A DNA stretch of 41,065 nt from Rhizobium leguminosarum (GTDB lineage: Bacteria; Pseudomonadota; Alphaproteobacteria; Rhizobiales; Rhizobiaceae). The stretch spans positions 1-41,065 of the forward strand of contig NZ_LWBS01000429.1 in NCBI RefSeq assembly GCF_001652265.1, read 5' to 3'. Every line of letters starts with the position of its first letter. The first letter of the stretch is position 1. Shown here piece by piece: positions 33,986 to 41,065 of this stretch. The notes beneath the pieces are model-generated. The model ran no database searches and was not told the DNA's origin. It saw nothing but the letters and a program-made list of their open reading frames with translations. The position numbers and the translations under genes were made by a program.

Positions 33986-35068
33986 TCACAGCCGCGATCC
34001 GTCAGCGCCGAAGAGGGATGCCTTGGCGATATCGAGACCGGGAGTCACGGCATCGCCGGGCTGCAGGGTGACATCGCCCATCAGCCGGAGCGAGAGGCTC
34101 TGGTCCGCCCAGTCGAACCAGACGACGGCGTCCGAACCCATCGGCTCGACGACGGAAACGCGACCGGGAATGGTGGGCAGGCCGCTCGTGGCGCCATCGA
34201 GCACGAGGTGTTCCGGGCGAAAGCCGAGTGTAGCAGGTCCTTCCGCTGCGTCCGCTCGAAAGGAATAACCGGAGAGATCGACGGTGAGTTCCTTGCTCTG
34301 GAAGTCCAGCGCGCCGTTGCCGCGCTCGATCCGGCCCTCGGCGAAATTCATCGCCGGAGCGCCGATGAAGCCGGCGACGAAGAGATTGGCCGGACGGCGG
34401 TAGATCTCGGCCGGGGAGGCGAGTTGCTGGATCACGCCGTCGCGCATGATGGCGATGCGGTCGGCAAGCGTCAGGGCCTCGACCTGATCGTGGGTGACAT
34501 AGATCATGGTATTGCCGAGGCGCTGGTGCAGCTTCTTGATCTCGACGCGCAATTCGTTGCGCAGCTTGGCATCGAGGTTCGACAGTGGTTCGTCGAACAG
34601 GAAGACATCGACTTCACGCACCAGCGCCCGGCCGATGGCGACGCGCTGGCGCTGGCCGCCGGACAGCTCGGCAGGCCGCCGATCGAGCAGCTTGTCGAGC
34701 TGGAGAAGGGCGGCGGTGCGGGCGACACGGGCCTCGATCTCGGCCTTCGGCAGACCGGCGACACGAAGTCCGAAGGAGAGGTTCTTGCGGACCGACATGC
34801 GGGGATAGAGCGCGTAGGACTGGAAGACCATGCCGATGCCGCGGTCCTTCGGCTCCTCCCAGCTGACGTTCTTGCCTGAGATCCAGACCTCGCCTGATGT
34901 GATATCCTGGAGACCGGCAATGGCATTCAGAAGCGTGGACTTGCCGCAGCCGGAAGGGCCGAGCAGCACCAGGAACTCTCGCGGCGCGATATCGATCGAC
35001 ATCTTCTCGATCACCGTATGGTCGCCATAGGCGATCTTCAGGTCCTTGACGGAGACGGCAGATTGCAT
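33986..35068 (-). CDS. Sugar ABC transporter ATPase (UgpC/MalK type)
   Basis: A 360-residue CUT1 ATPase. Walker A is GPSGCGKST, Q-loop VFQSYALYP, signature LSGGQRQ, Walker B VFLFDEPLSNLD, switch VTHDQVEA. Residues 240-360 form the OB-fold regulatory domain (FIGAPAMNF, LGFRPEHL) of MalK-like proteins. ATG 35068 is seven bases after the permease stop. It powers import of the substrate bound by the protein at 36945-38177. Confidence 0.95.
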   Translation of the reverse strand: MQSAVSVKDLKIAYGDHTVIEKMSIDIAPREFLVLLGPSGCGKSTLLNAIAGLQDITSGEVWISGKNVSWEEPKDRGIGMVFQSYALYPRMSVRKNLSFGLRVAGLPKAEIEARVARTAALLQLDKLLDRRPAELSGGQRQRVAIGRALVREVDVFLFDEPLSNLDAKLRNELRVEIKKLHQRLGNTMIYVTHDQVEALTLADRIAIMRDGVIQQLASPAEIYRRPANLFVAGFIGAPAMNFAEGRIERGNGALDFQSKELTVDLSGYSFRADAAEGPATLGFRPEHLVLDGATSGLPTIPGRVSVVEPMGSDAVVWFDWADQSLSLRLMGDVTLQPGDAVTPGLDIAKASLFGADGSRL

Positions 35069-35075
35069 GGAAGCG

Positions 35076-35960
35076 TTACCCCTTGACTGCGCCGGCCGCG
35101 ATGCCGCGCACGAACCAGCGGCCGGACAGGAAATAGATGGCGAGCGGTACGATGGCGGTGAGAATCGTCGCCGCCATGTTCACGTTGTAGGTCCGCTCGC
35201 CCATCGTGGTGTTGACGATGTTGTTGAGCTGCACGGTCATTGGCAGGTTGTCGCGGCCGGCAAAGACGAGACCGAGCAGGAAGTCGTTCCAGATGCCGGT
35301 GAATTGCAGCATGGAGACCACCACGACCATCGGCACGGCAATCGGCAGCATGATCTCGAAAAAGATGCGCCAGAAGCCCGCGCCGTCGACCCGCGCCGCC
35401 TTGCAGAGCTCCTCCGGCACGCTGACGAAATAGTTGCGGAAGAGCAGCGTCACCAGCGGCAGGCCGAAGATGACATGCACGAGAATGATACCGGCGAGCG
35501 AATTATAGAGATCGATATTCGCCATCGCCCGGACCATCGGATAGAGGAAAATCTGGTAGGGGATCAGGCCGCCGGCCATCAGCAGACCAAAAAGCAGATT
35601 TGCCCCGCGCGGCCGCCAGAGCGACAGCGCATAGCCGTTGACGGCGCCGATGAAGACCGACAGCGCCACCGAGGGCAGGGTGATCGCCACCGAATTCCAG
35701 AAGCCGCTGCGAATGCCGACGCAGACGGTTCCCATGCAGGCGCCCGACCAGGCGGTGGCCCAGGCAGAGAAATCGAGCGTGGCCGGCAGGGCAAAGATCT
35801 GCCCGAGTCGGATTTCGTCCATGGACTTCAGCGAGGTGACGACCATGGTGTAGAGCGGCAGAAGGAAGAAAAGCGCGGCGACGACAAGGAAGGCAAAGAG
35901 GCCGATGCGCCCGGCCGTGATCTGTGCCGGCTTCGGGCCGTTCGGATGAGAACGGGCCAT
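35076..35960 (-). CDS. Sugar ABC transporter permease (MalG/GtsC type)
   Basis: A 294-residue permease with six membrane helices. The EAA loop of the family is ELCKAARVDGAGFWRIFFEIMLP. The long periplasmic loop after the first helix and the segment WNDFLLGLVFAG are typical of the second CUT1 permease. Its ATG overlaps the stop of the preceding permease gene (TGATG), so the two are translationally coupled; a GTG one codon earlier is also possible. Confidence 0.93.
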   Translation of the reverse strand: MARSHPNGPKPAQITAGRIGLFAFLVVAALFFLLPLYTMVVTSLKSMDEIRLGQIFALPATLDFSAWATAWSGACMGTVCVGIRSGFWNSVAITLPSVALSVFIGAVNGYALSLWRPRGANLLFGLLMAGGLIPYQIFLYPMVRAMANIDLYNSLAGIILVHVIFGLPLVTLLFRNYFVSVPEELCKAARVDGAGFWRIFFEIMLPIAVPMVVVVSMLQFTGIWNDFLLGLVFAGRDNLPMTVQLNNIVNTTMGERTYNVNMAATILTAIVPLAIYFLSGRWFVRGIAAGAVKG

Positions 35961-36847
35961 CACGCAGCCCCCGTTGCTTTGTCACGCATGTGCATCGCGT
36001 AGCGGAACGGGGCGACTGCAATGATCACGCCGAGGACAAGCACTGTCGCGCCAGCTGTGGCGAGGCCGAGGTTCTGGCGCCCGAACAGATTGTCCATGAT
36101 GAATTTCGCCGGCACCTCCGTCGCATTGCCGGGGCCGCCATTGGTCATGGCGACGACGATGTCGTAGGTCTTGATCACGCCCATGGCGAGCAGCATGCCG
36201 GCCGCGGCCAGCGCCGGCCCTAGCTGGGGCAGGATGATCGAGACATAGATCCGCCAGACGGGAATGCCGTCAATCCGCGCTGCCTTCCATTGCTCGGCCT
36301 CGATGCCACGCATGCCGGCAAGCGCAATGACCATGACGAGCCCCGCGCCCTGCCATACGCCGGCAAGCACCAGCGCATAGATCGCCATGTCGCGATTGAC
36401 CACCCAGTCGAGGACGAAGCTTTCCCAACCGAGCGAACGCACGCTTGCCTGGATGCCGAGCGTCGGATTGAGCATCCATTGCCAGATCAGCCCGGTCACC
36501 ACGAAGGACATGGCGTAGGGATAGAGGAATATGGTCCTGAAGGCGCTTTCGAAGCGGATCTTGCGGTCCAGCGCCGCGGCCAGCAGGAAGCCGAGCAGCA
36601 AACAGCCTGCGACGTAAAGGACGCCGAAGATCAACACGTTTTGCAGCGATGCCAGCCACTTGGCGGAAGAGAAGAGCTTCGAATACTGCGCCAAGCCGAC
36701 ATAGGTCGAGGACGGAAAAAGCGTGGAATTGGTGAAGGACAGGCGGATCGACCAGGCCATCGTGCCGATGAAGACCACGACCGCAACAAACCATGTCGGC
36801 AAAAGGGCGATGGTGGCGGAAAGATTGGGCTTGCGTTTGATGGACAT
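35960..36847 (-). CDS. Sugar ABC transporter permease (MalF/GtsB type)
   Basis: A 295-residue first permease of the CUT1 transporter, six membrane helices. The EAA motif is EQWKAARIDGIPVWRIYVSIILP and the start of the domain LLLGFLLAAALDRK. It pairs with the permease encoded next. The ATG at 36847 gives the usual cytoplasmic N-terminus MSIKRKPN; the Shine-Dalgarno is weak, and longer in-frame starts reach into the hairpin and binding-protein gene and are rejected. Confidence 0.9.
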   Translation of the reverse strand: MSIKRKPNLSATIALLPTWFVAVVVFIGTMAWSIRLSFTNSTLFPSSTYVGLAQYSKLFSSAKWLASLQNVLIFGVLYVAGCLLLGFLLAAALDRKIRFESAFRTIFLYPYAMSFVVTGLIWQWMLNPTLGIQASVRSLGWESFVLDWVVNRDMAIYALVLAGVWQGAGLVMVIALAGMRGIEAEQWKAARIDGIPVWRIYVSIILPQLGPALAAAGMLLAMGVIKTYDIVVAMTNGGPGNATEVPAKFIMDNLFGRQNLGLATAGATVLVLGVIIAVAPFRYAMHMRDKATGAA

Positions 36848-36910
36848 CGGCCAGCTCGTTGACGGGTGGAAAGCAGGGCTCGCGCCGCCACGCGAGGCGG
36901 CGGCCAGCAG

Positions 36911-36936
36911 CTGTGGCGTCGAGGCCGACGCCACAG
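36911..36936 (-). terminator. Intercistronic hairpin between binding-protein and permease genes
   Basis: CTGTGGCGTCG (36911-36921) pairs with CGACGCCACAG (36926-36936), 11 perfect pairs and a four-base loop, directly after the binding-protein stop. Hairpins at this place are common in ABC operons, where they protect the upstream mRNA or cause partial termination, so the binding protein is made in excess. Confidence 0.65.
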
Positions 36937-36944
36937 GCGCTATC

Positions 36945-38177
36945 CTACTCGAAGATGGCGAAGAAATTCTCCGCCGCGGGGGCCGCATCATTCGAGCCGC
37001 CGCTCCAGTACTCGTCGACGAAGTCGTCGAGTGCACCGACCTGCTGGGGCGTCAGCACGATCGCCTGATCCGGCACGATCGCACCGGCGGCCATCAGCTC
37101 GACACCCTTCTGGGCGCAGACGTCCAGTTTCGACTTGTCGACGTCGGAGCGCATCGGAACCGAACCCTTCTTGAGCGCGAATTCGACCTGGATAGCCGGG
37201 TCCATGACGACTTCGGCGAGAAGTTTCTGCGCCTTGTCGGTCTCGGCATTGCCGGTCTTCGGGAACCAGAGGGAGTCGGCGATATAAACCATGCCCTTCG
37301 ACTCTGGCACGATCATGCAGCCATAATCCTTGCCCGGCTCCTTGCCGGCAACGGTGAATTCCCCCTTAGCCCAGTCGCCCATGAACTGCACGCCGGCTTT
37401 GGCGGTGATCAGCATGGCGGTCGCGTCGTTCCAGTTGCGGCCGGCTGCACCCGCATCGACATAACCACGCAGCTTGCCGAGGATCTCAAGGGTCTTCTTC
37501 ACCCCTTCGACGGATGCCGGGCTCTTGTCCTTATCGACATAAATCTTCAGGAAGCCGTCGATGCCCACCTGCGAGAGTAGGATCATGTTGAAGACCTTGG
37601 TTTGCTGCCAGGGCTGGCCACCCCAAGCGACCGGAACCATGCCGGCAGCCTTCATCTTGTCGAGATCGGCAAAGAGCTCGTCCCAAGTCTTGGGCTCTTG
37701 CGAAATGCCAGCCTTCTCGAAGGCTTCCTTCGAATAGAAGATCCAGCTTTCACCATGGGCCCCGGTCGGCGCAAGGTAGACCTTGCCGTCATAGGTGATG
37801 AGATCATGGATCGATTTCGGCAGAGCGTCGGCCCATTTGCCGGCGGCCGCCACGTCGTCGATCGGATTGAACAGGCCCTGGTTGATGAAATCGGCGGCGG
37901 CCAGACCGATGACGCCCTGCTTGGCGCCGGGGGCGTCACCGGCGACGATACGGTTCTGGAAGGCGGCATCGGCCGCGCCGAAGCCGGCGATCGAGGAATC
38001 CTTCCAGACGCCGCCGCGCTTTTCGAACTCGGTCTTGATGACGTTGAGGGCTGCCGCTTCGCCGCCCGACGTCCAGGACGACATGATCTCGATCGTCGGC
38101 TTGTCCCCGGCATGGGCCGAGGCGAAGAGACCGGCGAAAGCAACGCCGGCAAGAAAAAGCTTCATCATATTCTTCAT
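36945..38177 (-). CDS. Sugar ABC transporter substrate-binding protein (CUT1)
   Basis: A 410-residue periplasmic binding protein. The signal peptide ends ASAHA before GDKPTIEIMSSW. Family features include WTSGGEAAALNVI, FQNRIVAGDAPGA, APTGAHGESWIFYSKEAFEKAG, and AVRKGS-like ALKKGSVPMRSDVD near the end. It resembles glucose/mannose-binding GtsA-type proteins, but ligand specificity cannot be read. GAGGTGG precedes the ATG. Second gene of the operon. Confidence 0.92.
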   Translation of the reverse strand: MKNMMKLFLAGVAFAGLFASAHAGDKPTIEIMSSWTSGGEAAALNVIKTEFEKRGGVWKDSSIAGFGAADAAFQNRIVAGDAPGAKQGVIGLAAADFINQGLFNPIDDVAAAGKWADALPKSIHDLITYDGKVYLAPTGAHGESWIFYSKEAFEKAGISQEPKTWDELFADLDKMKAAGMVPVAWGGQPWQQTKVFNMILLSQVGIDGFLKIYVDKDKSPASVEGVKKTLEILGKLRGYVDAGAAGRNWNDATAMLITAKAGVQFMGDWAKGEFTVAGKEPGKDYGCMIVPESKGMVYIADSLWFPKTGNAETDKAQKLLAEVVMDPAIQVEFALKKGSVPMRSDVDKSKLDVCAQKGVELMAAGAIVPDQAIVLTPQQVGALDDFVDEYWSGGSNDAAPAAENFFAIFE

Positions 38178-38235
38178 TGTTCCACCTCTTGAAAATGCCC
38201 TCTTTGCGGGGCGTTTGTTGTCTTAGGGATGACTG

Positions 38236-39186
38236 TCAGCGATAGATCGGCAGGAGCGCCTGCCGGACGAGCGTGAGCCCGTTGGCGATGTCGCGGACGG
38301 GATCGGGCGCGGCATCGAGTTCGAGGATCGCCCAGCCTTCATAGGCCCGGTCGCGCAGCAGCCGGATCCAGGCCGGCCAGTCGACCCGTCCGAGGCCGAA
38401 GCTGCAGAAATAGGGCTGGTGGCGTTCATGGATGTGCTTGTCGATCGGCGTGTCTGAGGGCATCGGGCCGATCGCATCCTTCCAGTGGGCGATGATCATG
38501 CGCTCGTGATGGCGATCGACGAGCTGGACGGGATCGGAGCCGGCAACGATGATATGGGCCGTGTCCGGGCACATGTGCACATAGGCCGGGTCGGTCAAAA
38601 GCATCATCAGATCGACGTCGCGCGCGGCGGCAAAGATCGAGTGCGCCTCGGTGTGCAGCGCCAGCCGCACGCCCCTGACATGGAGGGTCGCGCCGAGCCG
38701 GTTCAGGAAATCGGCGATCACCTTGGCGCGGTCGAAATCGTAGAATTGCACTGGCTGGGCGCCGAGCGTCTGGCGCAAGGGGGCGCCGATCACCATGATG
38801 TCGCTGCCGCAGGCTTTCAGGAAATCGGCATATCGTTCCGCCTTGTCGATCAGCGCGCGCTGGACCTCGGGCTCAGCGAAGTCACCGGCCGCCTCCAGTT
38901 CCGCGAAGAAGCCGCTGCACAGCGTCAGGCCCCGTCTTGCCAGCTCGGCTGCGAAGGCGTCGACGGAACCGTAGGTCTTGATCGCGTCCTGCCAGTTGAA
39001 GGGAGAGAAGGTCAGCTCGACGCCGGTGACGCCGGAGGCCTGGACGCTGTCGAGTATCTTGTCCCAGAAGGCACGCGGTTCGGCACGGGCATAGCCGACG
39101 ATCGCATCATGGCTGTCGACGCCCCAGAAGCCGGGATGGAAGAATGTCACGAGATCGACGCCGAAGCGCAGCCTGTCAGTAGCCAT
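38236..39186 (-). CDS. Sugar phosphate isomerase/epimerase-like TIM-barrel protein
   Basis: A 316-residue xylose-isomerase-like TIM barrel. Probable metal and catalytic residues are in ALHTEAHS (His178, Glu180), MCPDTAHI (Asp208, His211), AHWKDAIG (His234, Lys236) and ILELDAAPDP (Glu near 289). Relatives are isomerases, epimerases, dehydratases or eliminating enzymes acting on keto-sugars. First gene of the LacI-controlled operon with ABC transporter and GMC oxidoreductase; with the latter it may act on an oxidised sugar. Exact reaction unknown. Confidence 0.85.
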   Translation of the reverse strand: MATDRLRFGVDLVTFFHPGFWGVDSHDAIVGYARAEPRAFWDKILDSVQASGVTGVELTFSPFNWQDAIKTYGSVDAFAAELARRGLTLCSGFFAELEAAGDFAEPEVQRALIDKAERYADFLKACGSDIMVIGAPLRQTLGAQPVQFYDFDRAKVIADFLNRLGATLHVRGVRLALHTEAHSIFAAARDVDLMMLLTDPAYVHMCPDTAHIIVAGSDPVQLVDRHHERMIIAHWKDAIGPMPSDTPIDKHIHERHQPYFCSFGLGRVDWPAWIRLLRDRAYEGWAILELDAAPDPVRDIANGLTLVRQALLPIYR

Positions 39187-39276
39187 AACCTATCCATTTA
39201 TCGAGGCATGACCTACCCGCGTGCGGAACAGCCGTTCCGCATCCAATAAGCCATGGATTTTCAACGCATTAAGAAA

Positions 39277-39292
39277 TGGCAATCGTTTGCCA
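39277..39292. promoter_or_regulatory. LacI-type operator 1
   Basis: TGGCAATCGTTTGCCA, a 16-bp near-perfect palindrome centred on CG as expected for LacI/GalR proteins, 91 bases upstream of the TIM-barrel start. It shares its core with the second site 59 bp away. Confidence 0.75.
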
Positions 39293-39337
39293 TGACCAGA
39301 TAATAGCCAAGCCGGTTTTTTAAGCAAGCGGTTTTTG

Positions 39338-39349
39338 GCAAACGTTTGC
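39338..39349. promoter_or_regulatory. LacI-type operator 2
   Basis: GCAAACGTTTGC is a perfect 12-bp palindrome with the CG centre, inside TGGCAAACGTTTGCTA. It lies 60 bases upstream of the lacI-type gene. Two sites 59 bp apart suit a tetramer or a looped repression complex, or separate control of the two divergent promoters. Confidence 0.75.
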
Positions 39350-39408
39350 TATGAATCGCCGCCTGCCTTAGAGTTGCAAATCGAAGCATCCGGGAGACCG
39401 AAATAAAC

Positions 39409-40479
39409 ATGAACAAAAACAAGGATGTGGTGGGAGAGGAGTCATCGGGTGCATTGATGGCCGATGTCGCGCGGCTCGCCGGCGTTGCGATATCGACAGT
39501 CAGCCGAGCGCTCGCCAATCCCGGACGGGTCAACGAGAAGACGCGCGCCAAGATCAATGCTGCAGCCAGGCAACTGGGCTACACGCCGAACGCCATGGCG
39601 CGCGGCCTCAGGGTCGGCAAGTCCAACATCATTATGATCATCCTGCCGGGATCGCTCTACTACGGCGCTTCCCAGATCATTCCGCAGGTGCTGCAGAGCA
39701 TCAACAAATCGCTGATCCAGGGCGGCTACAACCTGATGATCGCCAACCTCGATCGCGACGAGATTTCCGAACGGCATATTCTCGACCTCGCCTTTGGCGG
39801 CAGCGTGCGCGGGGCAATCATCCTGTCGTCGAAGCTTCCGGAGGTCGACGGGCGCTCGCTGGCAAATTCCGGCCTGCCGATCGTGTCGATGCTGCTCGAC
39901 ATGAGCGACGCCGGCCTGCAGAGCGTCATTACAAACGACCGCGAGGCCGTACGCGACGTCACGGCCGAACTGATCCGATTGGGTCATCGACGGTTCTTCT
40001 ATCTTGCAGGGCCTGAAGGCAATTATCACGATGTCGAGCGTTATGGCGGCGTGCTCGAGGCGCTCGAGGCGGCAGGATTGTCGGAGGGCTCGGTTCGTCG
40101 CTCGGGCGGTCATCTCGATTATCAGCACGGCTTCGACATCGGCGTCCAGGCAGCGGACGATTTCGCCATGCTGACCGAAAAGCCGACGGCAGTCATCGCA
40201 ACCAGCGACGACATGGCCATTTCATTTGTCAGCCGTGTCCAGCGGAGAGGCGTGAGAATTCCCGGTGATCTGTCCGTCGTCTCCTTCGACGGCTCCCCGG
40301 TCTGCGAATTCTGCTCTCCGCCGCTCTCGACGATCAAGCAGCCGGTGGAAGAGATGGGGCGCGCAGCGGTGGATCTCCTGCTCGACGCCATTGGCCAGAC
40401 GCAGACTACGGCGGCGGTACGCACCGTCATCCGCAGCAGCCTTATCCCGGGGGAGAGTATCGCCGCTCCGAAGAGCTGA
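39409..40479 (+). CDS. LacI family repressor of the sugar operon
   Basis: A 356-residue LacI/GalR protein. The DNA-binding domain is at residues 20-70: MADVARLAGVAISTVSRALANPGRV then the hinge helix YTPNAMARGLRVGKS. Residues 75-350 form the periplasmic-binding-protein-like ligand domain, ending with the family segment LSVVSFDGSPVCEFCSPPLSTIKQP. The first 15 residues before the domain are an extra polar tail. It is divergent from the TIM-barrel/ABC/GMC operon, with two matching operators between, so it represses that operon until its sugar inducer is bound. Confidence 0.93.
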   Translation: MNKNKDVVGEESSGALMADVARLAGVAISTVSRALANPGRVNEKTRAKINAAARQLGYTPNAMARGLRVGKSNIIMIILPGSLYYGASQIIPQVLQSINKSLIQGGYNLMIANLDRDEISERHILDLAFGGSVRGAIILSSKLPEVDGRSLANSGLPIVSMLLDMSDAGLQSVITNDREAVRDVTAELIRLGHRRFFYLAGPEGNYHDVERYGGVLEALEAAGLSEGSVRRSGGHLDYQHGFDIGVQAADDFAMLTEKPTAVIATSDDMAISFVSRVQRRGVRIPGDLSVVSFDGSPVCEFCSPPLSTIKQPVEEMGRAAVDLLLDAIGQTQTTAAVRTVIRSSLIPGESIAAPKS

Positions 40480-40752
40480 CGGAGCCGGCTTCGGCGAATG
40501 CCGGGGGTGCCGGTAGTCGAAGGCGCCGATGCCAGATGGCCAAATCTGGAAGATATAACTGTCGCTTCGGCGTACTCGGAGGTATTGAGCCTGCTCTTGC
40601 GCGACCGACGTGGTGAAGTTGGTGGATTGATCCGGTGTCGAACAGCCGCAAGCACCGTCATTGTCGCGGCGACGAACCGAGCCCCTATTGCGATAAGCCC
40701 AGCTTGGAAAAGCCGAACCATTGGAGATTGCCATCACGAAGCCCATAGTCAC

Positions 40753-41019
40753 ATGTTCGAGCAGCGCGAGCAAACCTTTGAGGATGTCTGTCGGTGATGG
40801 CGGGCAGCCTGGAAGATGGAGATCTACCGGTATGACTGCCGAAACCCCGCCTACAACGGCGTAGCTATCCGCAAAGCAGCCACCGTCGCGCGCGCAGCTA
40901 CCCAAAGCGACAACCCATTTTGGATCAGGCGTGGCGTTGGCGATGTCACGTTGTTTCACCAACGCCCGGGCAAGGCTTTTGTCTGACCTCAGACTGTTGC
41001 GCCGGCCACGGCATTCCAC
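40753..41019 (-). pseudogene. Remnant of a NuoB / hydrogenase small-subunit-like gene
   Basis: On the minus strand the frame encodes SLARALVKQRDIANATPDPKW followed by VVALGSCARDGGCFADSYAV, VIPVDLHLPGCPPSPTDIL and KGLLALLE. This is the C-terminal half of the NADH:quinone oxidoreductase 20-kDa subunit family (NuoB, HycG/HyfI), including two of the Fe-S-cluster Cys contexts (GSC and PGCPP). The upstream part that should carry the first Cys pair is not found in frame up to the window edge, and the frame runs on past the expected end into unrelated sequence, losing its natural stop. It therefore looks degraded, unless a frameshift or edge effect hides the rest. Confidence 0.6.
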
Positions 41020-41065
41020 TGCGCCATCGCGCGGATCCGATGAATGTGGGTAGCGAGGGCTGAGC

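Noticed and set aside
33554..34879. Plus-strand open frame of 441 codons opposite GMC and ATPase genes
   Set aside because: Spans two minus-strand genes and their gap; antisense artefact.
36848..37036. N-terminal extension of the first sugar permease
   Set aside because: It would read through the intercistronic hairpin and the end of the binding-protein gene; Ser/Arg-rich and unlike a permease N-terminus.
1..41065. CRISPR arrays, tRNA or rRNA genes, transposases
   Set aside because: No regularly spaced direct repeats, no tRNA cloverleaf or rRNA sequence, and no transposase or terminal inverted repeats were recognised by reading.

Overview
The window carries a complete, correctly ordered repABC replication and partition cassette, so it belongs to a secondary replicon (plasmid or chromid) of an alphaproteobacterium. 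High GC, a Rap-type calcium-binding agglutinin (known only from the Rhizobium leguminosarum/etli group), many sugar ABC transporters and typical rhizobial palindromic intergenic repeats all point to Rhizobium of the leguminosarum/etli group. No tRNA, rRNA, insertion sequence or CRISPR array is visible.

Layout. 1-664: the tail of an outer-membrane-like protein and a small secreted DUF2147 protein. 1164-5035: repA, repB and repC on the minus strand, with an antisense counter-transcribed RNA between repB and repC and two identical 16-bp parS-like palindromes, one after repB and one upstream of repA. 5036-6149: about 1.1 kb with no convincing gene. 6150-8136: a ROK-family sugar kinase homologue whose motifs occur in circularly permuted order, behind a near-perfect EcfG-type stress promoter, divergent from trehalose-phosphatase (otsB). 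8206-10861: an MFS efflux pump with a divergent LysR regulator. 11032-16930: a polyol module of AraC regulator, CUT2 ABC transporter (binding protein, ATPase, permease), ribitol 2-dehydrogenase and a galactitol-dehydrogenase-like SDR, probably for ribitol and related polyols. 17180-18863: VOC protein and tautomerase, divergent from their likely TetR repressor. 18923-22372: histidine kinase, response regulator, DUF4173 membrane protein and a possible small gene. 22654-24690: a transketolase.

24747-29458: small genes and accessory functions, namely a 62-aa protein, the two-domain Rap lectin, a 50-aa gene, ribosomal protein S21 (rpsU), a 64-aa protein, an FMN-binding stress-type protein, and a LysR regulator divergent from a PdxI/YdbC-like aldo-keto reductase. 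29555-31968: PPK2 polyphosphate kinase, then a SnoaL-like protein and an XRE/MmyB-type regulator in one operon. 32249-40479: a six-gene catabolic operon (xylose-isomerase-like TIM barrel, binding protein, two permeases, UgpC/MalK-type ATPase, GMC oxidoreductase) divergent from a LacI repressor, with two LacI-type palindromes between them. The right edge holds a degraded remnant of a NuoB/hydrogenase-small-subunit gene.

The most interesting points are the circularly permuted ROK kinase with its stress promoter, two genes whose final codons and stop are supplied by intergenic palindromic repeats, the ribitol module without a visible ribulokinase, and the LacI-controlled GMC/TIM-barrel/ABC operon whose GMC enzyme lacks the usual second catalytic residue.
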